Shown in pieces: positions 1 to 8,152 of a stretch of DNA of 33,302 nucleotides (its first letter is position 1; each line of letters begins with the position of its first letter). The translations under genes were made by a program, and so were the position numbers. Source of the stretch: Phycisphaerae bacterium (GTDB taxonomy: Bacteria; Planctomycetota; Phycisphaerae; UBA1845); contig JAJDDV010000146.1 in assembly GCA_029260135.1 (NCBI GenBank), positions 1 through 33,302 of the forward strand, given 5' to 3'. Under the pieces are notes generated by a model. That model did no database searches and was not told the DNA's origin. It saw only the letters and a program-made list of their open reading frames with translations.

Positions 1-380
1 GTTACCGCCGGGTGCCATGACCAAGCCGAAGACGCCGGGTGCCATGACCAAGCCGAAGACGCCGGGTGCCATGGCCAAGCGAAGCGCCGCCATGCTCCAT
101 GTCACCGGTTACAGCCGGTGACGTTACCGCCGGGTGCCATGGCCAAGCGAAGCGCCGCCATGCTCTATGTCACCGGTTCCAACCGGTGACGTTACCGCCG
201 GGTGCCATGGCCAAGCGAAGCGCCGCCATGCTCCATGTCACCGGTTCCAACCGGTGACGTTACCGCCGGGTGCCATGGCCAAGCGAAGCGCCGCCATGCT
301 CTATGTTACCGCCGGGTGCCATGGCCAAGCGACGCGCCGCCATGCTCTATGGCACCGCCGGGTGCCATGGCCAAGCGGTG
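1..380. repeat. Nested tandem repeat array of hairpin modules
   Basis: The core motif GGGTGCCATGGCCAAGCG recurs at intervals of 27, 27, 68, 68, 68, 46 and 46 bp (ATG anchors at 17, 44, 71, 139, 207, 275, 321, 367). The 68-bp unit equals the 46-bp unit plus a 22-bp palindromic module at 101-122, 169-190 and 237-258. The second and third modules are perfect 10-bp stems with a CC loop, GTCACCGGTT paired to AACCGGTGAC; the first has a degenerate centre. The 46-bp unit can itself fold, since CATGGC pairs with GCCATG about 13 nt later. The first two units are a diverged 27-bp form. Open frames run through the array only because it is repetitive. The array lies beyond the 3' end of the minus-strand rsmJ gene and may extend left of the window. 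Confidence 0.9.
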
Positions 381-455
381 CGCCCGCCGGTCTCGGTAAA
401 CCATCGTTTCCCTTATACCCTCACCAACCGCCCGACTCAATCCAAGACCCCGAGT

Positions 456-1268
456 TCAATCACGATGTTGAAGGTATACATCATACCGAACCTGCTTGCC
501 GACGTACTCCATACTCGTATCCGGCGCCAGCGGCGAAGCGTACCGATGTCGTTTCACCACGACCCGTCGCCGGGCGACGCCGCGCGCGACCGCCAACAAC
601 TCGCCCGCATCGGAGTCATCGCCAACAAGCCGCCGACAGAGCCGCAGTTCCTTCTTGGCCAGCGCCGTCTTTCTACGCGGCGGATACATCGGATCGACAT
701 ACACAACGTCCGGAGCATCACGGTTCTTCAATGACGACAGTACCCGCCGGGCATCATCGACAACCAACGACATCCGTCTCGCAACCTCGCGCACGCTCGG
801 CGCACCCTTGTCCGCGCGGCTGAGTCCGTCACGAATCAACGCCCCCAAAACCGCGTTACGCTCCACCATGACAACGCTACACCCCAGCGAAGCCAGCAGA
901 AACGAATCCCGTCCAAGACCCGCCGTCGCGTCAACCACCGTCAACGGCCCATGCCGCAGACCGACCGCGTGCGCAATCGGCTGGCGCCGCGATGTGCCAC
1001 CGGGAGACCGGCGACGATAACCCGTGGTTCCTCGAACAAAGTCCACAAACGTCGGCGTCGGTGCGCCGCGCCGATCCTCACCGAGTTCGATCCGATCATC
1101 GCAAACGAAGAGCACCAGTCCCCCCCGAGAAACACACCCATCATCGCCGACCAGCGGAAGACCCAGCTCCACCGCCAACGATGTCGCCACCGCCTGCGCC
1201 GCAGGATTCGCACTTCCCGCCGCCACCGCGACGCGCGACATCCCCGTCATTGACTCGGCTGAGTTCAT
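456..1268 (-). CDS. rsmJ: 16S rRNA (guanine-1516-N2)-methyltransferase RsmJ
   Basis: This enzyme transfers a methyl group from S-adenosylmethionine to N2 of a guanine in 16S rRNA (G1516 in E. coli numbering). The 270-residue product has the family's SAM-binding signature DATAGLGRDSFLLASLGC, then a VERN acidic strand end and an ALIRDGLSRA helix. The catalytic region reads DVVYVDPMYPPRRKTALAKK, which is highly characteristic of RsmJ. Length is close to that of known RsmJ proteins (about 250). The N-terminal third is less conserved, as usual for the family. The ATG at 1268 is used; ATGs six and nine codons later are alternatives. It is the last minus-strand gene before the repeat array and lies 135 nt behind the exosortase companion gene, so co-transcription is possible but not shown. 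Confidence 0.9.
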   Translation of the reverse strand: MNSAESMTGMSRVAVAAGSANPAAQAVATSLAVELGLPLVGDDGCVSRGGLVLFVCDDRIELGEDRRGAPTPTFVDFVRGTTGYRRRSPGGTSRRQPIAHAVGLRHGPLTVVDATAGLGRDSFLLASLGCSVVMVERNAVLGALIRDGLSRADKGAPSVREVARRMSLVVDDARRVLSSLKNRDAPDVVYVDPMYPPRRKTALAKKELRLCRRLVGDDSDAGELLAVARGVARRRVVVKRHRYASPLAPDTSMEYVGKQVRYDVYLQHRD

Positions 1269-1403
1269 GATCGTACGGCTTCCATAACCTGATAGGGATG
1301 GATCGGCGGGCTCATACGGAAGAAGGGGAGGAGCAATCCCGAGAGTCGAGCAAAGCTCGGTCCAGGCACCCGACGAAAACCTGGATCCATCGACAACACG
1401 ACG

Positions 1404-2015
1404 TCAGCGCCGCGCCGGACCCGAACGCTTCGAGCCCAACAACGCCTCAATATCTCCGCGCCGAAACGTCACCAACAACCAGATGAACGCCGGCGCCGTG
1501 TAATGCGTGGCGGGCGACAAGAACATCACCGCCACCAGCGGCTCGAACAGACTCTTGAAGAATGGACTGAACGAATAGACCGCAAGCGGGTTCTCGTTAC
1601 TGAACGCATTGACCAAAAGAAGCCAGACGCGAAACGCCACGAACACGTTCACCCAGAGTAAACCCCAAAGTAGCGCCCGCCAACGGCGCGACCACGCGAT
1701 CGGCGTCGCCAACACCAGTGCTAGCAGAAAGATCGTCGGCCGATACCCTACCAGCGACGCCTTGAACGGGAACGGTGCATTCGCACCCGGTGCCCGACGA
1801 TTGCGGAGCACAAGACGCGTGTCCGCCGCGTGATCGGTCGCCGGAAGCGCCTCGAACGCAACCGTCCCTGAATCACCAATCGAACCCAGCAGAAGCGTGC
1901 CCGCTTTGCGGAAGCACCAGCGATACCCATCCATCACGCCCGGCCACGGAACGATGAACACCCCGTACAGCACGAGGCTGACGAGAAAGAAAACGCTGAT
2001 GCGCTTAAGGGGCAT
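1404..2015 (-). CDS. Probable exosortase-associated membrane protein
   Basis: A 203-residue protein with about four hydrophobic segments: residues about 6-24 (ISVFFLVSLVLYGVFIV), about 92-108, about 113-133 (LLWGLLWVNVFVAFRVWLLL) and about 158-185. A polar, probably extracytoplasmic stretch lies between the first two. I do not recognise catalytic motifs. It begins 10 nt after the stop of the exosortase gene on the same strand, so the two are almost certainly one operon. Proteins of this size and topology are known as partners of exosortase H in other bacteria, and the overall pattern is compatible, but I cannot confirm homology by eye. It might help assemble or position the exosortase in the inner membrane. 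The function is inferred from context. Confidence 0.6.
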   Translation of the reverse strand: MPLKRISVFFLVSLVLYGVFIVPWPGVMDGYRWCFRKAGTLLLGSIGDSGTVAFEALPATDHAADTRLVLRNRRAPGANAPFPFKASLVGYRPTIFLLALVLATPIAWSRRWRALLWGLLWVNVFVAFRVWLLLVNAFSNENPLAVYSFSPFFKSLFEPLVAVMFLSPATHYTAPAFIWLLVTFRRGDIEALLGSKRSGPARR

Positions 2016-2025
2016 GGTTCCGCGC

Positions 2026-2679
2026 CTACGTGGCTGATGGGTCGGGTCGTGGGTCAGTTCCCGCCGACGTCTCCGAACTGGCCCCCGAATCTCGCGTTGC
2101 CCACCACGCCCAAATCACCCACAGCGTCAATGATAGGACAATGAACACCGGCTGCCAGACATCGACGTGCATCGCCTCGAACCACGCCGGACGATAAATC
2201 CCGGTATAAAAGAGCGTGACGATCCGCGTCAGGTTGATCACAGCCAACACGATCGTTCCCAGGAGAAGCCCCGGAAGCTTCGAACGCAACGGCGCCGGAA
2301 ACGCCAGCACCGCGGCAATAAACAACGCCGAAGGCTCAATCGCATCACATCCGTGCCGAATGTCCACCGAATAACGCGACGACCGAACCGACGTCCCTTG
2401 CGTCGTGGCACCCTCCCCGAAAACATTCAAAATCACCGTCGATGCGCGGGCATTCGCACGCATATACGCCGGCAACGCCGTGAACTCCATGAAGTCGATG
2501 AACGTGATGGCGTAGAACATCCCCATCAACACGACGAAAGTGACCACAAACCCGGCCACCGGCCGTTTGTAGCGTATCCACGTGATAAACGACTGAATCG
2601 ATCCGCCCGAACCCGGTTTCGGATCACCCGACGGACGCTCCCCCTTCGGACCGCTCGCTCTCTTGTGGGACTTGCTCAC
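2026..2679 (-). CDS. xrtH: Exosortase, XrtH-like (exosortase/archaeosortase family)
   Basis: Exosortases are inner-membrane cysteine transpeptidases that cut a C-terminal sorting tail from secreted proteins. The 217-residue product has a polar N-terminus, a transmembrane segment at about 42-62, then the conserved core. The three expected catalytic residues are visible: Cys111 in RHGCDAIEPS, Arg152 in NLTRIVTLF, and His171 in WFEAMHVDVWQ. The short length, the FPAPLRSKLPGLLLG stretch and the FYTGIYRP...MHVDVWQ block are closest to exosortase H rather than to the larger EpsI/XrtA types. Start is GTG at 2679; no better ATG precedes the core. It is tightly linked to the downstream membrane protein gene. 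No protein in this window ends in a recognisable PEP-CTERM or IPTL-CTERM tail, so its substrates lie elsewhere. The polar C-terminal extension is unremarkable. Confidence 0.85.
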   Translation of the reverse strand: MSKSHKRASGPKGERPSGDPKPGSGGSIQSFITWIRYKRPVAGFVVTFVVLMGMFYAITFIDFMEFTALPAYMRANARASTVILNVFGEGATTQGTSVRSSRYSVDIRHGCDAIEPSALFIAAVLAFPAPLRSKLPGLLLGTIVLAVINLTRIVTLFYTGIYRPAWFEAMHVDVWQPVFIVLSLTLWVIWAWWATRDSGASSETSAGTDPRPDPSAT

Positions 2680-2845
2680 GAAGACTCGCTTTCAAAATCG
2701 CCGTTCGTCGACGACCGTATGAAACTCTCCCCCGCACACGCTCACATCGTCAATCCAACGCCTCGGCGACAACGCGATCCAGTATACAAGGTCCCAGTCG
2801 CCGATTCCAGCCCCTCAATCCTCTCCGCCCGACCGGCTACCGCCG

Positions 2846-3622
2846 TCACTTTGCCCTGGTCTCAGGCGCCACCCGCGCAATATCCTCAAACGTCGGCGTC
2901 GGTAACACCCACCCCCACAAAAAATGCCCGATCGAATACGTGGCCAAGGCGAGCACAATCCCAACCACGAACGAAACCACCATCAGTACCGCCGCCGCCG
3001 CAATGGTTCCGGCACCTTCCAATCCGATCGAATTCGGCTGGCTGATCAGGTCGCCCGCCAGCTTGAACACGTCGTCCGACCGAATCCCCTCGAACGCAAT
3101 CGAAGACGTGCGACCGATCATCGTCACAACCCGCGTGACCACCGTCGAGCCCATCTCGTAATAGTCACCCAGCAAGTTGTACAACGGCGCCAGACCTACC
3201 ACGATGCCTAATCCAAACCGCACCGGACGACGCTTCCGCGCCGCCGCCTTGATCAGCGGGACCCCGATCAGAATGCTCAGCACATACGGCATGAAATCGG
3301 TGGCCAGATAGACCAGGTCCGAGCCCTTCGTGTCAAACCCCGACAACCGACCCGCATACTCGCCCCCCGATACCACAAAATCGAAATACTCCGCGAGGAT
3401 CTTCCCGCCGTACTGCGGCTGAATCTCCAGCTCCGTTACGCTTCCCCCCGTCACAACGCACCCCGCCACATGGAGCAGCTCATGAATCGGAACGTAGACA
3501 AACCACGACACCACCAACGCCACAACCGTTACGATCAACGCGCCGAAGGGGCGACGCGCCGTCGCCAATTGTTGCAGGCAGGCAGACAGGTCGTGAATCG
3601 ATTGCAGTAAGAGCGTTCGCAT
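2846..3622 (-). CDS. Integral membrane protein with HExxH metalloprotease motif
   Basis: A 258-residue membrane protein. A hydrophobic segment at about residues 27-46 leads directly into VPIHELLHVAGCVVTGG, an HExxH zinc-protease motif placed at a membrane edge as in site-2-type (M50) or related membrane metalloproteases. Further hydrophobic segments lie at about 113-125, 142-158 and 207-235. A stretch GLAPLYNLLGDYYEMGS in the third segment could supply a third ligand (Asp or Glu), but this is a guess. No PDZ domain or classical NPDG motif is seen, so it is not a standard RseP. The ATG at 3622 is preceded by GGAG nine nt upstream; the ORF opens at a GTG 24 nt earlier. It is 166 nt upstream of the exosortase gene on the same strand, suggesting a shared role in processing membrane or exported proteins. 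It could instead be a non-peptidase relative. Confidence 0.65.
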   Translation of the reverse strand: MRTLLLQSIHDLSACLQQLATARRPFGALIVTVVALVVSWFVYVPIHELLHVAGCVVTGGSVTELEIQPQYGGKILAEYFDFVVSGGEYAGRLSGFDTKGSDLVYLATDFMPYVLSILIGVPLIKAAARKRRPVRFGLGIVVGLAPLYNLLGDYYEMGSTVVTRVVTMIGRTSSIAFEGIRSDDVFKLAGDLISQPNSIGLEGAGTIAAAAVLMVVSFVVGIVLALATYSIGHFLWGWVLPTPTFEDIARVAPETRAK

Positions 3623-3874
3623 CGGCCGTGATCTCCGTCGATCCACAGACTATCCGGATTTCACACCCCACGCCAGCACGTCTCCATCCAACGCCCCAAT
3701 CCATCACCGCGTACGAAGTTGTCACAGGCCCCGATCCGCCTGTTTGACGCCTCCCCGACTCCGAGGGTAGCATGACCACACCGAGCGTTCTGAGCACATG
3801 GCGCGGCACAGACGCTTACCGAATTTCACAACCTCGAGTCGCCCAGCGCGACCGGGGCCGGGAAAACGCAAATC

Positions 3875-5629
3875 ATGAAATCGACCAAACTCGTTTGGCT
3901 CTGGGCCTACCTCACGCTGACAACCGGTGTCACAACCGTCCACGCGTTCGCCGACGGTGCGACCCCGTCCGCCGCTATCCACGGCGCCGTCAGAGCATTC
4001 ACCGCCATGCCCGGCGCCCAGCAGGAGGACGCCGACAGCGACGAGCCCTCCGTCTTCTCGCTCGAAAGACTCGCCGAGCACCTCCCCGATCTCGGACCCG
4101 CAAGGCAACAGGCCGCAAAAGCCCTCGACGACGCCCGCGAAGCCAAAGACAAGGCCGCCACCGCCTACTGGACACACGTCATCGAACGAATCGACGGTGT
4201 TCGACGACCCACACAGGTCCGCCTTACCCTCGAAGAAGTCATCCAGCGAACACTCGCAAACAACTACACGATCCAGACGATCAGCTTCAACCCTGCGGTC
4301 GAGACTACCCGTGTCGTCGAAGCCGAGTCCGCCTTCGACGCCGTCCTCTTCGGCAACCTCTCCAAGCGAAACATCGACCAGCCCACCGCCAGCGAACTCC
4401 AGTCCACCGATGCAGACTTCCTCACGCTCAACGCCGGCGTCCGCAAGCTTCTCCCGCACGGTGCCCTTGCCACCGCACAGTACAGCATGAGCCGAACCAA
4501 GCAGACCTTTGCCTTCCAGGATCCGACGCTCAACCCCTCCTACAGTACCGATTTCATCCTCGATCTCCGCCAGCCGCTCCTCCGAGGATTCGGACTCGAC
4601 GTCAACCGCTCCGCCATCCTCATCAACAAGAACAACCGCCAGATGAGCGACCTCGCCTTCCACCGACAGATTCGCGACACCCTCCGCCAGGTCGAAGAGA
4701 ACTACTGGCGACTCGTCCAGGCACGACGCGATGTCGTCATCACCGCACGTGAACTCGCCGACTTCGAAAACATGTACCAGTCACTCTACGCCCGAAGAAA
4801 CTTCGACGTGCTTCCTGTCGCCCTCTTCGCCACCAAGGCCGACCTCGAGCGGGCTCGGGCAGACTTCGTCCAGCGTCGCTCAGCCATGTTCGACGCCGAA
4901 GACCGCCTCCTCGCCATCATGAACGACCCCGAGCTGACCCTCGCCGGCGGCGTCGAGTGCGTCCCCTCCGATTTTCCCAAGGTCGAGCGAATCGTCGTCG
5001 ACCGACTCGCCGAAGTGCAATCCGCCCTCGACAACCGCGCCGAACTCAAAGAGCAGGAGCTCGTCGTCGCCAACGCCAAGATTGCCGTGGGCCAAACCGC
5101 CAACGCCGAGCTACCCCGCGTCGACCTCGCCTTCACCACCACCGTCCATGGCCTCGGCGCAAGCTCCGACCGCTCCTTCGACGAAGCCACACGCCGACAC
5201 TTCATCAGCTATACCGTTGGCGTCGAGTTGGAACTCCCCATCGGCAACCGAGGCCCCCGCGCGGCCCATCGCCGCGCCCAACTTCAGCGTGACCAGGCCA
5301 TCGCCGCACTGCGAGACCGCCTCGAGGGTATCATCCTCGACGTCAACCTCGCCGTCCGTCGCCTCGACACCTCCTACGACCAGATTCAGCCGACCTTCGC
5401 CTCGATCGAAGCCCGCCAGCGAGAGCTGGACTCGACCGTCGCCCGTGCCGAAACAAGAGACTACGGTGCCTTGAGTTCAGAGCTCGGCGCCTGGCGAGCC
5501 CTCGCCGGCACACGCCGCGCCATCCTCAACGCCACCGTCGACTACAACATCGCCATCATCGACCTCGAACGCGCCAAAGGCACTCTCCTCGACTACAACA
5601 ACGTCATCATCCCAACCGAAGACAACTGA
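3875..5629 (+). CDS. TolC-family outer membrane efflux protein
   Basis: TolC-type proteins form trimeric outer-membrane channels with long periplasmic helices and export substrates with an inner-membrane pump. The 584-residue product starts with a signal peptide (MKSTKLVWLWAYLTLTTGV..., likely cut after HAFA). After a linker of about 100 residues comes LTLEEVIQRTLANNYTIQ, the usual TolC opening, followed by long Ala/Glu/Arg-rich helices and the mid-protein LDLRQPLLRGFGLDVNR stretch typical of the family. The second half repeats the pattern (TVGVELELPIGNRGPRAAHRRA). It is longer than E. coli TolC (about 490 residues) because of the N-terminal linker, common in planctomycetes. No membrane-fusion protein or pump gene adjoins it, so the partner is unknown. 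The upstream neighbour is divergent. The ATG at 3875 is preceded by a weak purine-rich GGGAAAA. Confidence 0.9.
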   Translation: MKSTKLVWLWAYLTLTTGVTTVHAFADGATPSAAIHGAVRAFTAMPGAQQEDADSDEPSVFSLERLAEHLPDLGPARQQAAKALDDAREAKDKAATAYWTHVIERIDGVRRPTQVRLTLEEVIQRTLANNYTIQTISFNPAVETTRVVEAESAFDAVLFGNLSKRNIDQPTASELQSTDADFLTLNAGVRKLLPHGALATAQYSMSRTKQTFAFQDPTLNPSYSTDFILDLRQPLLRGFGLDVNRSAILINKNNRQMSDLAFHRQIRDTLRQVEENYWRLVQARRDVVITARELADFENMYQSLYARRNFDVLPVALFATKADLERARADFVQRRSAMFDAEDRLLAIMNDPELTLAGGVECVPSDFPKVERIVVDRLAEVQSALDNRAELKEQELVVANAKIAVGQTANAELPRVDLAFTTTVHGLGASSDRSFDEATRRHFISYTVGVELELPIGNRGPRAAHRRAQLQRDQAIAALRDRLEGIILDVNLAVRRLDTSYDQIQPTFASIEARQRELDSTVARAETRDYGALSSELGAWRALAGTRRAILNATVDYNIAIIDLERAKGTLLDYNNVIIPTEDN

Positions 5630-5751
5630 CAACACCTCCCTCGCCCAGATCCGAGCCGCGACTGTAAAGGAGCGGTCCGCCCCCACGCTCCCCCCTTACC
5701 ATGGGGTCAAGTCGCTCTTCTTTTTGACTTCGTCGCTGCATCGCTTTGCGC

Positions 5752-5864
5752 GTGCCCCATTCTCGCGCGCGGGTGCCCCATTCTCGCGCAGCGAGGGTGG
5801 GGAACGCACGGACACCTGACGGCCAACACCTGCCACCTGTAGCGCCATCCTTCATGGGTGGCGC
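5752..5864. repeat. Intergenic hairpin repeats (CCCCAT...GTGGGG family)
   Basis: The 566-nt gap after the TolC-type gene holds no convincing gene. A complete hairpin lies at 5776-5802: CCCCA then CTCGC, a GCA loop, GCGAG and TGGGG. A truncated copy of its left half precedes it (about 5752-5771). A related hairpin is at 5842-5864, GCGCCATCC paired with GGGTGGCGC around a TTCAT loop. Both use the CCAT...GTGG base seen at 9107-9474 and 15246-15275, but with different tip sequences. From 5865 to about 6060 I see nothing further. The plus-strand frame across this region is a repeat artefact. Confidence 0.75.
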
Positions 5865-6090
5865 CAGTTTCCCCCCTTTGCGCGGGTGCGGCTGCCTTCT
5901 GTCGCCATTCGTTGGACGACTCTCGTCCTCTCTGATCGCCAAGGCCGGCTGCTGTCAGCGAGCGCGTTGCGATCCTATGCATCGATCGAATTGAACGCTA
6001 GAAAGACGAGAATCGCGTCGCAGATACTTCGTACAGAAACGAAATGCCCATCTTGTCTCGCTACCACCCTGACAGGAATAATGCTCTAAG

Positions 6091-6150
6091 TAACTGGTAT
6101 ATACTAGGTTACGAACATGTTCTGATCGACCGCGGTGTCATGGTTGACAC
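6091..6150 (+). promoter_or_regulatory. Palindrome-rich leader, candidate MarR operators
   Basis: Three inverted repeats crowd the 105 nt before the MarR gene. GTATATAC at 6097-6104 sits within a near-palindrome running from TAAC (6091) to GGTTA (6111). GAACATGTTC is a perfect 10-bp palindrome at 6113-6122. GTGTCA-TGGT-TGACAC at 6135-6150 is a perfect 6-bp inverted repeat. A plausible -10 (TATACT, 6100-6105, preceded by TG) overlaps the first palindrome; no good -35 is seen at the usual distance. MarR regulators bind such palindromes and commonly repress their own operon. That these are its operators is inferred. Confidence 0.45.
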
Positions 6151-6195
6151 GGAAAGCATAGAACCCTACCCTATCGATCCGTAGCCGTCGGGATC

Positions 6196-6723
6196 ATGCG
6201 GGCCGTGGGCCTGCAATCGAGGCATCTCGCCGAGGAGCATGGGCTCACGGGGCCGCAACTGGCCGTCCTGCAAGCAGCGTCCCGGCTGGGCGAAGCCTCG
6301 TCAACAGGCGCGTTGGCCCGGGCGGTTCACCTCAGCGGACCAACGGTGACGGGCATCCTCGATCGGCTCGTCAAGAGAGGGCTCGTCGAGCGAGCCCGGA
6401 ACGGGCAGGATCGGCGTAGCGTAACCATGACGATTACTCGGCGTGGAGAAGAGGGCTTGGCTGCGGCTCCCTCACGCCTACAAAATCGGTTTCGCGGGAA
6501 ACTGGCGAGGGTGGAGGATTGGGAACAGACCATGACTCTGGCGATGCTGCAGCGTATCGCAGCGATGATGGATGCCGAGTCACTCGATGCCTCTCCGGTG
6601 CTCGGGCAGCGTCCGGTGGACGCGGCCATGCAGCGAGCGGCGCCCTCGGTGCTGTCGGCTGAGCCCGTTTGCGAAGGCGAGGACTCGAGGGCGAGTGCTA
6701 AACAAACATCGAAAGTAGCCTGA
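6196..6723 (+). CDS. MarR-family transcriptional regulator
   Basis: A winged-helix DNA-binding regulator of 175 residues. The recognisable core is HGLTGPQLAVLQAAS, then SSTGALARAVHLSGPTVTGI (helix-turn-helix) and LDRLVKRGLVERARNGQDRR (wing). These match a MarR subgroup often paired with osmolyte or small-molecule genes. The protein appears short at the N-terminus: MRAVGLQSRHL corresponds to what is usually helix 1 after a further 15-25 residues. The frame is open upstream only to 6148 and has no ATG, GTG or TTG there, so ATG 6196 is the first canonical start. The C-terminal 50 residues are low in complexity. The methyltransferase gene starts 22 nt downstream, and the pair is probably one operon, autoregulated through palindromes at 6097-6150. 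The ligand is unknown. Confidence 0.85.
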   Translation: MRAVGLQSRHLAEEHGLTGPQLAVLQAASRLGEASSTGALARAVHLSGPTVTGILDRLVKRGLVERARNGQDRRSVTMTITRRGEEGLAAAPSRLQNRFRGKLARVEDWEQTMTLAMLQRIAAMMDAESLDASPVLGQRPVDAAMQRAAPSVLSAEPVCEGEDSRASAKQTSKVA

Positions 6724-6745
6724 CGTACCCCAAGGGAGTGTTTTC

Positions 6746-7546
6746 ATGACCGTGGCGACGAGCATGCGTATTGGACAACGAAGCACGCTACACAACGACC
6801 TCCGAATCGCGCTGCCCCCGTCCGATCTCCTGCTGACGCAGGACGAGGAGTGGTGCGTAGTTCGCTTGAACGGCAAGTGGCGCGAGATTCGGCTCCATGA
6901 CTACGATGAGCTGTTCTCCGTGCCCGGTCTGTACGAACGCCTCATTTACGACATCCTGAAGTGCGACTCTCCCGCGAGGATTCGGAAGCTCTTTGAGGCC
7001 GAGCTGGCCGCAAGTGACACACAGGCTGGCACGCTGCGAGCACTTGATCTCGGTGCCGGAAACGGCATGGTTGGCGAAGAGCTCGCTGACATGGGTGTCG
7101 AGTTCATAGTCGGCGCGGACATTATCGAGACGGCCGCGGAGGCCACACGGCGTGATCGCCCGGGAGTCTACGCAAACTACCACGTCGTCGATATGATGCG
7201 GTTGAATCAGAGCGATCGATGTGAACTCGCAGAGTATGGGTTCAACTGCCTGACCTGCGTCGCGGCTCTCGGTTTCGGGGACATTCCCACCGAGGCGTTC
7301 GCCAACGCTTACAACCTGATCGAGCCCGGCGGCTGGATCGCTCTCAACATCAAATCAAGTTTTCTCGACCAAGACGACGGCAACGGATTCGCGGGGCTCA
7401 TCCAATCTGTGATTGCCAACAAGACACTTGAGGTTCGCAAGACGCAGCGCTACCAGCACCGGGTCGGGACCAACCGTCAGCCCATTCAATACACCGCGAT
7501 CGTCGGGAAAAAACGGCGCAACGTCAGGGAGGAAATGCTGACCTGA
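6746..7546 (+). CDS. Class I SAM-dependent methyltransferase
   Basis: A 266-residue Rossmann-fold methyltransferase. Motif I is LRALDLGAGNGMVGEELADM (about residues 92-111), followed by the acidic strand end VGADIIETAAEATRRDRPGV (motif II). NCLTCVAALGFGDIP is the motif IV region and YNLIEPGGWIALNIKSSF the post-motif strand. The first 60 residues are an extra domain containing EEWCVVRLNGKWREIRLHDY. The substrate cannot be read from the sequence. A good ribosome-binding site (AAGGGAG) precedes ATG 6746. It follows the MarR gene by 22 nt, so its expression is probably under that regulator. Small-molecule or natural-product methylation is possible but unproven. The C-terminus (TAIVGKKRR) is intact. 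Confidence 0.85.
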   Translation: MTVATSMRIGQRSTLHNDLRIALPPSDLLLTQDEEWCVVRLNGKWREIRLHDYDELFSVPGLYERLIYDILKCDSPARIRKLFEAELAASDTQAGTLRALDLGAGNGMVGEELADMGVEFIVGADIIETAAEATRRDRPGVYANYHVVDMMRLNQSDRCELAEYGFNCLTCVAALGFGDIPTEAFANAYNLIEPGGWIALNIKSSFLDQDDGNGFAGLIQSVIANKTLEVRKTQRYQHRVGTNRQPIQYTAIVGKKRRNVREEMLT

Positions 7547-7547
7547 T

Positions 7548-7560
7548 GGGAGAAGCTCCC
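7548..7560 (+). terminator. Short hairpin after the MarR-methyltransferase operon
   Basis: GGGAG and CTCCC flank an AAG loop immediately after the TGA stop. The stem is only five base pairs and no T-run follows, so this is at best a weak intrinsic terminator. Confidence 0.25.
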
Positions 7561-8152
7561 GGCGCTGCGGGGCGGGCGCCAATCAACTCACGCCGAAGTG
7601 AGCCACACACAGTCACGGAGCGTCTCGAACGCCCTGCAACACGTTCCAACTTTGTAGTATATAGAGGACGTTATCGGGCGCAATCTCGACGGCCGGAACA
7701 TCGACCCGACGCACGCATTCGTGATGGATGGACGGGTGTCCGAACTCGTTCGCCGCGCGCTGAGCTGGGGGAGCGATTCGACGTGATGAGCGTTCGCCGT
7801 TGGCGCGATCAGGCGTTGGGATAGCCCTCCCCCTAGAGATTGCGCGGGTTCGACCTGGCTAGCCGTCCGGCGCGCTGCCAACTCATTCGCTCCCCAATCT
7901 GAGATTCGCAACTTCCTCTGCCAAGAACACTGCCCCTGCGCGATTCGATCACTTCTTCTTTTACCAAGTGAGTGTTTCAGAACCAACCGGGCGCGAACCA
8001 TGCCTACTCGACACGCCGCTCGGGCCCGCGGCTCGCTATTGAAACCGCTCCTACGTCCCTTTGTTCCCGTGTCCCTTTGTCCCTCTGTCCCTTCCTCCCT
8101 ACAATGCCCCTCAACGTAGGACGATCCGAGAGGATCAAGGAACCAAACGAGC
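7561..8152. other. Gene-free gap with a degenerate hairpin repeat and a pyrimidine tract
   Basis: No credible gene is seen; a 211-codon minus-strand frame here has no family features and crosses simple sequence. At 7734-7776 the stretch CTCGTT..GCGCTGAG.TGGGGGAGCGAT matches the repeat at 15251-15281 with a few substitutions, so it is a decayed copy of the same family. At 8055-8100 the plus strand is a run of GTCCCTTTGT-like units (pyrimidine-rich, about 46 nt). A similar but weaker tract is at about 15890-15935. Confidence 0.5.

Noticed and set aside
1..400. CRISPR-like array
   Set aside because: The repeats are contiguous with no unique spacers, and the palindromic module is part of the repeat itself.
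66..823. Plus-strand frames of 63-229 codons as genes
   Set aside because: They run through tandem repeats and then antisense to rsmJ, with no start signals or protein features.
3722..4663. Minus-strand frame of 313 codons opposite the TolC gene
   Set aside because: Valine, glycine and acidic-rich composition is typical of the antisense of a high-GC gene; the TolC frame is strongly supported.
6113..6122. SOS (LexA) box
   Set aside because: GAACATGTTC has a two-base centre; the GAAC-N4-GTTC spacing of LexA boxes is not met, so a MarR operator is more likely.
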